Position numbers and translations under genes: made by a program. Shown here one piece after another: positions 1 through 7,084 of a stretch of DNA of 17,729 bases (the stretch's first letter is position 1; each line of letters opens with the position of its first letter). This DNA is from Parvularcula sp038745625 (GTDB lineage: Bacteria > Pseudomonadota > Alphaproteobacteria > Caulobacterales > Parvularculaceae), in NCBI GenBank assembly GCA_038745625.1, contig JBCDLG010000064.1:1-17729 (forward strand), in the 5' to 3' direction. The notes under the pieces are model-generated. The model ran no database searches, was not told where the DNA came from, and saw only the letters and a program-made list of their open reading frames with translations.

Positions 1-489
1 CTAGCCAAAATCCTTCATCAAGCGCTGCTTCTGCCTTCCCCATTCGCGCTCTTTGACGGTCTCGCGTTTGTCGACGTTTTTCTTGCCCTCGGCCAAAGCG
101 ATATCGAGTTTGACGCGGCCGTCTTCGTTGAAGACCATCCGTAGGGGGATGATCGTCCGACCCTGGCGTTCGACCGATCCTGTGAGCTGGTTCACCTGCC
201 TGCGGTGGAGGAGGAGTTTCCGCGGGCGTTTGGGTTGATGGTTCTCACGGTTGCCGCCCGAGTATTCGGGGATGTTCGCGTTGATCAGCCAGATCTCTGG
301 CCCGTTCGGCCCGTTCTCGGGCGAGCAATAGCTCTCGGCGATGTTGGCCTTCCCCTCGCGCAGCGCTTTCACCTCGGTCCCCGTCAAAATCAGGCCAGCC
401 TCGATCGTGTCGCCGAGTTTGTACTCAAAGCGAGCGCGCCGGTTATCGGCGATGAGCTTGCGGCCCGGGGCTTCAGGTTTTTTCGCCAT
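1..489 (-). CDS. smpB: SsrA (tmRNA)-binding protein SmpB
   Basis: SmpB binds the tRNA-like end of tmRNA and brings it to stalled ribosomes for trans-translation in the cytoplasm. The 162-residue product has the usual family length. It begins MAKKPEAPGRKLIADNRRAR, has the OB-fold core (GTEVKALREGKANIAESYC and INANIPEYSGGN) and ends with the basic tail DKRETVKEREWGRQKQRL, which enters the mRNA channel. The start is the ATG at 487-489; the frame stays open further upstream, but that part lies inside dapA and does not look like SmpB. The TAG stop is the first three bases of the window, so the gene is complete. It follows dapA by only 7 bases and is probably co-transcribed with it. The tmRNA gene itself is not in the window. 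Confidence 0.97.
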   Translation of the reverse strand: MAKKPEAPGRKLIADNRRARFEYKLGDTIEAGLILTGTEVKALREGKANIAESYCSPENGPNGPEIWLINANIPEYSGGNRENHQPKRPRKLLLHRRQVNQLTGSVERQGRTIIPLRMVFNEDGRVKLDIALAEGKKNVDKRETVKEREWGRQKQRLMKDFG

Positions 490-496
490 AAGGCGG

Positions 497-1378
497 TTAG
501 AGATCGAGATCCTTGAGCGCCGCGTCAACGGCTTTCCGCGCATTTTCGCTCGCGGGGACAAGGGGAAGCCGCAACTCCTCCTCGATGAGACCCAATCGCG
601 CGAGCGCATATTTCGCTGGCGCCGGGGACGCATCGGAAAAGAGCGCGTCATGGAGCGGGGTCAGACGATCCTGCAGCGCTTGCGCCTTCGCATAGTCACC
701 GACCGCACAGGTCTGCTGCATCTCAGCGCAAAGGGCGGGGGCCACGTTGGCGGTGACCGAGATGCACCCCACGCCGCCCATGGCGTTGAAGCCGACTGCG
801 GTGATGTCTTCGCCCGAGAGGAAGACAAAATCCGATGGACACAGGAGCCGGTGGCGCGCCTGGCGCGCGAGATCGCCGCTTGCGTCTTTCAGCGCCGCGG
901 CGGTGGGCAGCTGGCTCAGCTCGCCAACAAGGCTCTCGTCGAGGTCCGATGCCGTCCGGCTCGGCACATTGTAGATGATGATGGGCAACGGCGTCGCCTC
1001 AGAAAGTGCCCGGTAATGGGCCACGAGCCCGGCACGCGAGGGTTTGTTGTAGTAGCCCGTCGTCGCCATGATACCCTGCGCACCAACCCGCTGCGACTCC
1101 TCGGCGAGAAAAACCGCGTCCGCCGTGACATTGGCGCCGCAGCCGCCGATCACCGGAATCCGGCCATCAGCGATCCCCACTGCCGCCGCGATCACGCCAA
1201 TGTGCTCCTCGACCGAGAGGGTGGCCGCCTCACCTGTCGTACCCGCCGCAACGATCGCCTGCGTGCGGCCCGCAATTTGCCTTTCGATGAGCGCGGCGAA
1301 GGCTTTCTCATCCACGACCCCGTCTTTGAAGGGCGTGACGATGGCGGTCATCGAACCGCGCAGCCAATCTGGGGCCAT
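497..1378 (-). CDS. dapA: 4-hydroxy-tetrahydrodipicolinate synthase
   Basis: DapA condenses pyruvate with aspartate semialdehyde, the first committed step of the diaminopimelate/lysine pathway in the cytoplasm. The 293-residue TIM-barrel protein carries GTTGE at 46-50, Y136 in YNVPSRT, R141, and the Schiff-base lysine K164 in LKDASGD. These match E. coli T44, Y133, R138 and K161 with a constant offset of three, so the enzyme should be active. The ATG at 1376-1378 has a strong GAGGAG ribosome site 8 bases upstream. It is transcribed toward smpB and divergently from slt. The arrangement slt / dapA-smpB is, to my recollection, common in alphaproteobacteria. It supplies DAP for peptidoglycan while its neighbour cuts peptidoglycan. 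Confidence 0.97.
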   Translation of the reverse strand: MAPDWLRGSMTAIVTPFKDGVVDEKAFAALIERQIAGRTQAIVAAGTTGEAATLSVEEHIGVIAAAVGIADGRIPVIGGCGANVTADAVFLAEESQRVGAQGIMATTGYYNKPSRAGLVAHYRALSEATPLPIIIYNVPSRTASDLDESLVGELSQLPTAAALKDASGDLARQARHRLLCPSDFVFLSGEDITAVGFNAMGGVGCISVTANVAPALCAEMQQTCAVGDYAKAQALQDRLTPLHDALFSDASPAPAKYALARLGLIEEELRLPLVPASENARKAVDAALKDLDL

Positions 1379-1386
1379 CCTGGTCT

Positions 1387-1392
1387 CTCCTC
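1387..1392 (-). promoter_or_regulatory. Ribosome binding site of dapA
   Basis: On the minus strand GAGGAG lies 8 bases before the dapA ATG. It fixes the start at 1378 and argues against the internal ATG at residue 10. Confidence 0.75.
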
Positions 1393-1511
1393 AAACAGGG
1401 TCTCGGTGTCCCGGGTGGGCTACGCTGGGCGGAGGTCGGTCGCAAGATGGAGGCGATGTGCAAGGGTTAGGGGGTGCGTTCTGTTCATTTTTGATTCAGG
1501 ATACCTGCACC

Positions 1512-3665
1512 ATGGGTCGGGCAATTCTCCTTCTTGCTGCGCTTCTTTGGGGTCTCGCATCAGCGCAGGCCACCGCGCCCGCGCCGTCGCTCAAACCGCA
1601 AGGCCTCGACCTTCCCTTCATCGCGAGCGCTGAGGCCGAGCAGCTCCGCGCGGTCTTTGAGGCGCTCGACGATCGCGCCTATGATGAAGCCATCGCAGGC
1701 CAAGCGGCGCTCACCGATCCGCTGGCACGACGGATCGGCGAATGGGCGATCCTGATGTCGAACGCGCCGGATCTCGACCTCGACCGGTATGACGCGTTTC
1801 TCGATCGCAACCCGCAATGGCCCAATCGGAGCACGCTTCAGCGCAAGGGGGAGAAGCTGATCGATGACGACACGCCCGAGGGCCACGTCATCGCCTATTT
1901 CGCCGGGCGCGAGCCGCTTTCGGGGCATGCCAAATGGGCCCTGGCCCGCGCTTTAAGCGTGATCGGCAGCGAACGTGCGGCGGCACGCTACATCAAAGGC
2001 GCCTGGATCGAGCATAATTTCAACCGCGACGACAGCCGCGCGATCATTGCCGAGTTCGGCCACCTTCTGACGACGGATGATCATTTTGCGAAGGCTGACC
2101 GCGCGCTTTTCCGCCGCACAACAGCCGGTGTCGAAGACGCCGAAGATCTTTTGGACCCCGTTCGCAAAGCACAGGTCCGGGCGCGTGTTGCGCTTCTCCG
2201 GGAGCGGAGCAACGGCCCAGACCTTTTCAATGCCCTTCCGGCCGCGTCGCAACGCGACCCCGGCGTGCTTTTGAACCTTGTTCGCTATCTGCGCCGACAA
2301 GAGCGCGAGGACGAGGCTTTCGAGATCGCAGCACTGGCGCCGCTAGAGGCCGCGGAGCTGCGCGATGCAGGATCGTGGTTTTATGAGCGCAAGCTGCTCG
2401 CGCGGTGGGCACTGAAGAATGGCCGGTTCGATGACGCCTATGCCGTCTCAGCCTATTCAGGGCTCACCGAAGGCGCAGATTTCGCCGAGGCCGAGTTCAT
2501 GGCGGGGTGGACGGCCCTGCGCTTTCTTTCTGACCCAGAACGTGCACGGAACCATTTCTCTTTCCTCACCCAAGGCGTCACCTCGCCGATTAGCCTCGCC
2601 AGGGGCAATTACTGGCTGGCCCGCAGCTATGAGGCGATGGGGCAGGATGATCTCGCTCGCGCCCATTATCTTGTCGCGGCAGATTATCCGTTCACGTTCT
2701 ATGGCCAAATGGCGATTGAAACGCTGGGCTCGCGGATCCCTGCCTATGGCTTCCCCGCGGAGCGTCAGCCGACGGATGTTGACCGCCAGGCCTTGTTCAC
2801 CAACCCCTTGGCCCGGGCCACCGTGCTGCTGCATGCGATTGAACAGCCGATCACCCATCGGCGGTTTGCCCTGGCGCTCGACGAACAGCTGCGCACCGAG
2901 GGCGAGGTGCTGGCCTTCACCGAAATGGTCCGGAACCAGGGCAATTATGAGCTGATCGTCCGCGCGGGGAAGGTCGCACGCCGGAATGGTCTTGAGACAC
3001 CTGAAGCGCTCTACCCTCTTATCCCGATTCCAGCGGCGGCAGCCAATTTCGCTGAGCCCCCGTTGATCCTCGGCCTCTCCCGCCAAGAATCGGAGTTCCG
3101 CGTCGATGCCGTCTCGCGAGCCAATGCCAAGGGCCTGATGCAGATGATCAACTCGACCGCGAGGATCACTGCGCGGAAAGAAGGCCTGCCCTATTCGTCA
3201 AGCCGTCTTTTGACGGACCCGGACTATAACCTCACGCTGGGCGCTGCGCATCTGAGCCATCTCGTTGAGCGCTTCGGCGGCAGTTATGTGATGGTGCTCG
3301 CCGCCTACAATGCCGGCGCCCACCGTGTTGATCAGTGGGTTGAGACCTATGGCGATCCGCGCGACCCCGCGGTCGACCCCATCGATTGGATCGAGCTCAT
3401 CCCGTTCAGCGAGACCCGCAACTATGTGATGCGGGTGCTGGAGAACACGCAAGTCTATCGCTCGCGCCTCGACGGTCTGCCGCTTGGTATTCAGTTGGCG
3501 GAGGATTTGACCCGTGGCGGGCTCAGCGATTTTGCCGCCGTGGGCCAACCGATCCCGGTGCCGCAGCTTTGGGAGGCAGGCCTACCAGGCTCGTCCGGCG
3601 ACGGCCCGATGCAGCCCTTGGCCCTGATCAAAGATCTGCCAGGAGAAGAAGGCGGCTCACGCTGA
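1512..3665 (+). CDS. slt: Soluble lytic murein transglycosylase (Slt family 1)
   Basis: This enzyme cleaves the MurNAc-GlcNAc bond of peptidoglycan in the periplasm, leaving 1,6-anhydro-MurNAc ends. Residues 1-20 form a signal peptide (MGRAILLLAALLWGLASAQA). A long alpha-solenoid of short repeat-like helices follows to about residue 500, as in Slt70. The catalytic SLT domain lies at about 515-640, with the catalytic glutamate E526 in RQES, GLMQ at 541-544 and AYNAG at 598-602. At 717 residues it is longer than E. coli Slt70, mostly from a Pro/Gly-rich C-terminal tail of about 60 residues. The ATG at 1512 has AGGA about 10 bases upstream. The frame is open for 148 codons before it, but that stretch is antisense to dapA and has no signal peptide. 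It overlaps holC tail-to-tail by 9 bases. Confidence 0.95.
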   Translation: MGRAILLLAALLWGLASAQATAPAPSLKPQGLDLPFIASAEAEQLRAVFEALDDRAYDEAIAGQAALTDPLARRIGEWAILMSNAPDLDLDRYDAFLDRNPQWPNRSTLQRKGEKLIDDDTPEGHVIAYFAGREPLSGHAKWALARALSVIGSERAAARYIKGAWIEHNFNRDDSRAIIAEFGHLLTTDDHFAKADRALFRRTTAGVEDAEDLLDPVRKAQVRARVALLRERSNGPDLFNALPAASQRDPGVLLNLVRYLRRQEREDEAFEIAALAPLEAAELRDAGSWFYERKLLARWALKNGRFDDAYAVSAYSGLTEGADFAEAEFMAGWTALRFLSDPERARNHFSFLTQGVTSPISLARGNYWLARSYEAMGQDDLARAHYLVAADYPFTFYGQMAIETLGSRIPAYGFPAERQPTDVDRQALFTNPLARATVLLHAIEQPITHRRFALALDEQLRTEGEVLAFTEMVRNQGNYELIVRAGKVARRNGLETPEALYPLIPIPAAAANFAEPPLILGLSRQESEFRVDAVSRANAKGLMQMINSTARITARKEGLPYSSSRLLTDPDYNLTLGAAHLSHLVERFGGSYVMVLAAYNAGAHRVDQWVETYGDPRDPAVDPIDWIELIPFSETRNYVMRVLENTQVYRSRLDGLPLGIQLAEDLTRGGLSDFAAVGQPIPVPQLWEAGLPGSSGDGPMQPLALIKDLPGEEGGSR

Positions 3666-4094
3666 GGCCTTCTCCCAGGCGCCTGCCATCGTTTGCCGCC
3701 AATAGGTCACGTCATGCCCCTCGGCCTTGAGCGTTTTCCACTGCTCCCGCGCCTCTTGCGTCTCCGCCGGGGTGAAGAGGAGCACACAGCGCTCGAACCG
3801 GTTCATGGCTGCAGGATCCATGCTCGCGCCCGGCGCCAGAAAGACGGCATCCGCGCCGTTTTCCGGCTCATCGCTGAGGGTCAAAAGGATTGGCTGCTCA
3901 GCGCCTTGGGTGCCATGAGGCAGGAAACTCTCATCGCGGTAGGTCCACAGCGCCTCGTCCATCGCCTGCATCGCTTCACGGTCGGCCAGCTTGACCAAAG
4001 CACGCCAGCCTCGTTTGAGCGTTTTCTCAAGCAGGCTGGGCAACACCTCATGAGGAGTGCTGCGTTCGAGGTGGTAGAAGAAAACGTCAACCAT
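3657..4094 (-). CDS. holC: DNA polymerase III subunit chi
   Basis: HolC links the polymerase III clamp loader to single-strand binding protein during replication. The 145-residue product has the family pattern: an N-terminal MVDVFFYHLERSTPHEVLP segment, the conserved LWTYRDESFLPHG stretch at about 64-76, QPILLTL, and an Asp/Pro-rich loop before the C-terminal helix. The start is the ATG at 4092-4094; the 40 upstream codons in frame do not look like HolC. In many proteobacteria holC follows pepA, but here no pepA is present and the upstream neighbour is the divergent ELM1-family gene 166 bases away. Its last codons overlap the end of slt. Confidence 0.93.
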   Translation of the reverse strand: MVDVFFYHLERSTPHEVLPSLLEKTLKRGWRALVKLADREAMQAMDEALWTYRDESFLPHGTQGAEQPILLTLSDEPENGADAVFLAPGASMDPAAMNRFERCVLLFTPAETQEAREQWKTLKAEGHDVTYWRQTMAGAWEKASA

Positions 4095-4115
4095 AAGATT
4101 TCCCGTCCCCGATTG

Positions 4116-4199
4116 AGAGGATTCTATCCTTTGCCTCATAGAAAACTCAGCGCGGTAAAACGAGCGTTCGAGGTAGAAGGACCGAGCAGCTATGAGGCA
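4116..4199. repeat. Inverted repeat and small hairpin between holC and the ELM1-family gene
   Basis: The 166-base divergent spacer holds a perfect 10-base inverted repeat: TGCCTCATAG at 4132-4141 and CTATGAGGCA at 4190-4199, 48 bases apart. Next to the left arm is a 7-bp hairpin (one G-T pair) at 4116-4132, AGAGGAT-TCT-ATCCTTT. It could hold operator sites for one or both genes, or be chance. No clear promoter boxes were recognised here. Confidence 0.4.
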
Positions 4200-4260
4200 T
4201 TCGTCATCGCTCAAAATGGGTCAAACCGCACCCATCCGTCGGCGCGTACGGCAGGCTTCT

Positions 4261-5265
4261 ATGACTGAGATGCAGCGCCTGACCATTTGGGCCGTCTCCG
4301 ACGGCCGCGCTGGGATGGAGAACCAGGTGCTCGGCATTGCCGACGCCGTCCAACGCCGGGTCCCCTCAACCGTGATCACCAAGCGCATTGTGGTCGCCAA
4401 GCCCTATGACGCGCTGCCGCGCATGTTCTGGGGCAACCCTTTTGATCATTTGAGCGGCGAGGGCGATGTCCTGTCGCCGCCGTGGCCGGACGTGTTCATC
4501 GGCTGCGGCCGCCGCACGGTGCCTTTCGCGATGGCTCTTAAAAAGCACTGCTTCACCGTGCAGACCCAAGATCCCCACGCACCAGCCGACAAATTCGGCC
4601 TCGTCATCCCGCCAATCCATGATCAGCTCAAAGGCCGCGGCGTGATGCCGATCCAAGGCAGCCCCAACCGCCTCACGGCCGATCGTCTGAAAGTGGAATC
4701 AACGCTTCTCGCCGCCTCCCTTCCGGATGAGATCCGCTTCAACCGGCCCTTTGCCGCCGCTTTGATCGGCGGGCCGAGCAAGGCCTATCGCTGGACCAAA
4801 GAGGCCGAAGAAGGGATCATGAGCTCGATCGCCAGCGCTATCGGCGCCGGTTATTCCGTGCTCGCCACGGTCTCACGCCGGACACCGAAGCACTTTGCCG
4901 AACGCCTTGAGTATGCGTTCAAATCGAAGAAGCTCTGGCTCTGGGACGGCGAACCCGTCGGGCCGATTGAGAACCCCTATTTCGGTATGCTCGGCATGGC
5001 CGACAAAATCCTCGTCACCGAGGAGAGCGCCAACATGATCACCGAGGCCGCCTTCACCGGCAAGCCTGTGCATCTTCTCAAGCTGCAAGGCGGCGGCGCG
5101 AAGTGGAAGCGCTTCCACAAGGCGCTGGAGGACCGCGGCGTGATCAAACCCGGCGCGTCCATGAAGCACGAGTGGAGCTACTCCCCGCTTCGTGAAACCG
5201 AGCGCGTGGCGGATGAAATCATCCTCCGCCTCACCCGCCGCGGCGTGATTGATCCGCTGAATTAG
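4261..5265 (+). CDS. ELM1/GtrOC1 family (DUF1022) protein, GT-B-like
   Basis: The protein belongs to the family named after plant mitochondrial fission factor ELM1 (COG3660); the role in bacteria is not established. The fold resembles GT-B glycosyltransferases. Seen here: AVSDGRAGMENQVLGIADAV near the N-terminus, FIGCGRRTVPFAMALKK, the TVQTQDPHAP segment, and near the C-terminus VTEESANMITEAAFTGKPVH, which looks like the nucleotide-sugar-binding end of GT-B enzymes. No signal peptide or membrane segment is seen, so it is probably cytoplasmic or membrane-peripheral. I chose the ATG at 4261 (334 residues, AGG five bases upstream); ATGs at 4192, 4216 and 4270 are possible, and residues before 4261 are basic and unlike the family. 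Its TAG stop interlocks with the stop of the sulfotransferase gene. Confidence 0.88.
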   Translation: MTEMQRLTIWAVSDGRAGMENQVLGIADAVQRRVPSTVITKRIVVAKPYDALPRMFWGNPFDHLSGEGDVLSPPWPDVFIGCGRRTVPFAMALKKHCFTVQTQDPHAPADKFGLVIPPIHDQLKGRGVMPIQGSPNRLTADRLKVESTLLAASLPDEIRFNRPFAAALIGGPSKAYRWTKEAEEGIMSSIASAIGAGYSVLATVSRRTPKHFAERLEYAFKSKKLWLWDGEPVGPIENPYFGMLGMADKILVTEESANMITEAAFTGKPVHLLKLQGGGAKWKRFHKALEDRGVIKPGASMKHEWSYSPLRETERVADEIILRLTRRGVIDPLN

Positions 5266-6890
5266 TCGCTCTTGAGAAGGTCCGGGTCGAGGAGGCCTTC
5301 CCTGATCAGAATATCGAGCCCGGGCATCAGATCGTCCTGATACCGCTTCCATCGGCCAAGCGCAGTGCGGTAGAGCGGCTGACGCACCTGGGCGGAACTG
5401 GCCGTTGCCACGGGCGATGCGTTTTTCTCGAACGACAGACACGCCTCCTCAAAGGGTAGCCCCGCAAAATCGAGGAGCCGCCGCGTCTCTGGCTCGACGG
5501 CATCGACAAGTCCCTCATAGGAGAGCCGCAAAAAACGCCCCGGAGGCAGGTGCTTGTCATAGGCCGCGAGCAACCGAAAAAAATGCGCCGTGTACTGTGC
5601 TGTCCACTCCAGATCATAGCTGTAGTTGTAGTAGGAAAAACCTGTCGCGAAGAGCTGGCGATAGTTGGACAGCACCGTATCAGGAGGAAAGCGATCCAGG
5701 CAAATCACTCGCGCTGAGGGAATGGCCCGGAGGACAAACGGCACAAAAAAGACGTTAAGAGGCATTTTGTCCGTGAACCGCCCATCAATGCCCAGGGTCT
5801 CACGCACGCCGCGAAGATAGGCAACACCCACAGCAGCGGCGTCGCATCTCGTTTGGGCTTGCAAGGTCTCGACGTCGAGCACCATGGGCGAGGTCGTACC
5901 CGCCGCTCTTTTAATCAGCAGGCTCATATCTGCGAGCTCGCCAGCGCTGGTCACAGCGCTGTGGCTGGAGAGGATCCGGTCGGTCAGCGTTGTTCCTGTC
6001 CTCGGCATGCCAACAATAAAGATCGGCGCATCACCCTCAGTGGGCTGAGCAGCAATCGCATCCACCTGATCCACCAAGGCCTCCTGCGCGGCCGCAAACA
6101 ACGCATCCGTGCCGGCGCGGTCATACCCCACCGCCTGGCGCTTTGCGGCCTTCGCTCGGCCGAGCCAGGCCATGGCTTCTCGGGGTGATTTCTGATCGTC
6201 GTAAATCTTGGCCATCGCATGGCCGACATGCAGCTGTCCATCGACATCCTCAGCCACCGTTGCATGCTCAAAAAGCACGGTGAGCTGATCAATATCCTCT
6301 GCTGGGTCGTCAGCGCGTTTGAGCATGACCGCAGCGGGCAAGGCGCGCCAATCGCCCCGGTTCCAGGTGGCAGCTTCCCGGTAGGCGGCCGCGGCCTCGT
6401 CCATCCGCCCCAGGAATTGAAGTGCCGCCGCACGGTTGTAGTGATAGCTGCCATGACGCGGCTCAAGAGACACGGCCCGGTCATAGGGCGCGATTGCCTC
6501 TTCGTGGCGACCGGCCCGGCTGAGCGTCACACCAATTGTGTCCCATGTCAGTGCGGTGACCGTCTCGGCCGCATGCTCAGCCAATTGAAGCGCCGCTTTC
6601 GCCGCCGCCACCGCCTCCTGTTTGCGATTAAGAGCAATCAGTGAGCGCCCTTTAAGAGCCAGGGCATCGGGCCTGGGCGATACTCCGCAGGCCCGATCAA
6701 AAAGCTCAATCGCTTTTTGGTGGTTGTTATGATCAGCTGTCAGAACACCCAGCAGCACGAACGCTCTGCCGTTTTTGGGGTCGTCGCGCAAAACAGCCAT
6801 ACATGCGCCGTGCGCTTCCTTATAGGACTGCCTCGCAAGAGCATCTTCGGCCGCGACGAGACGCGGGTCGGAATCGCTGACTGGCTTCAT
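5262..6890 (-). CDS. TPR-containing sulfotransferase (Sulfotransfer_3 type)
   Basis: A likely PAPS-dependent sulfotransferase of unknown acceptor. Numbering is from the ATG at 6890 (542 residues). Residues 10-180 form several tetratricopeptide-like helix pairs (for example GRHEEAIAPYDRAVSLEP), probably binding a protein or peptide. The sulfotransferase domain starts with the 5'-phosphosulfate loop IFIVGMPRTGTT at 290-301. It continues with AGELADM (E318, candidate catalytic base), TDKMPLN at 373-379, and R400 with S408 in DRFPPDTVLSNYRQLF as the 3'-phosphate site. Layout and motifs resemble protein-tyrosine sulfotransferases. There is no signal peptide, so it should act in the cytoplasm. A GTG at 6914 would add eight residues; neither start has a good ribosome site. 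It is head-to-head with a TonB-dependent receptor, which suggests linked function. Confidence 0.88.
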   Translation of the reverse strand: MKPVSDSDPRLVAAEDALARQSYKEAHGACMAVLRDDPKNGRAFVLLGVLTADHNNHQKAIELFDRACGVSPRPDALALKGRSLIALNRKQEAVAAAKAALQLAEHAAETVTALTWDTIGVTLSRAGRHEEAIAPYDRAVSLEPRHGSYHYNRAAALQFLGRMDEAAAAYREAATWNRGDWRALPAAVMLKRADDPAEDIDQLTVLFEHATVAEDVDGQLHVGHAMAKIYDDQKSPREAMAWLGRAKAAKRQAVGYDRAGTDALFAAAQEALVDQVDAIAAQPTEGDAPIFIVGMPRTGTTLTDRILSSHSAVTSAGELADMSLLIKRAAGTTSPMVLDVETLQAQTRCDAAAVGVAYLRGVRETLGIDGRFTDKMPLNVFFVPFVLRAIPSARVICLDRFPPDTVLSNYRQLFATGFSYYNYSYDLEWTAQYTAHFFRLLAAYDKHLPPGRFLRLSYEGLVDAVEPETRRLLDFAGLPFEEACLSFEKNASPVATASSAQVRQPLYRTALGRWKRYQDDLMPGLDILIREGLLDPDLLKSD

Positions 6891-6929
6891 AGCGAACCGT
6901 CTTGGCAGCTTCACCGCGGGCTGAAAACC

Positions 6930-7049
6930 AGCGCAAACGTTAACAGAACCGCCGTCATTTGTGATAAATTTACGACACCCTTCGATGAACTTTGGCTAAT
7001 CTTCCTCGCCGCATTGCGGCAGTGCGAAATGTAAAATAGCGTTTGCGCT
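6930..7049. repeat. Inverted AGCGCAAACG sites in the sulfotransferase/receptor spacer
   Basis: AGCGCAAACG at 6930-6939 is repeated in perfect inverted form as CGTTTGCGCT at 7040-7049. The right copy lies in AGCGTTTGCGCT (7038-7049), itself a short palindrome, and the left copy matches it at 11 of 12 bases on the other strand. GCAAACG/CGTTTGC resembles half-sites of LacI/PurR-family operators, but neither copy is a full symmetric operator. A 5-bp hairpin, GCCGC-ATT-GCGGC, lies at 7008-7020. The 194-base spacer is the most AT-rich non-coding part of the window. Confidence 0.4.
6972..7000 (+). promoter_or_regulatory. Possible sigma-70-type promoter for the TonB receptor
   Basis: ACGACA at 6972-6977 (4 of 6 to TTGACA) and GCTAAT at 6995-7000 (4 of 6 to TATAAT) are 17 bases apart. 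They would start transcription about 75-80 bases before the receptor ATG, placing the right-hand CGTTTGCGCT site in the leader. This is a by-eye match in an AT-rich stretch and could be chance. Confidence 0.25.
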
Positions 7050-7084
7050 TAAATCTTAGCATTTCCTGCCCGGGGAAGGGGATC

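Noticed and set aside
341..1633. 430-codon open frame on the plus strand across smpB, dapA and the slt leader
   Set aside because: It is antisense to two certain genes and its product is Arg-rich with no domain; high GC keeps such frames open.
2457..3086. 209-codon open frame on the minus strand
   Set aside because: It is antisense to the slt solenoid; no domain and no ribosome site considered convincing.
3693..4268. 191-codon open frame on the plus strand
   Set aside because: It is antisense to holC and runs through the spacer into the ELM1-family gene in another frame.
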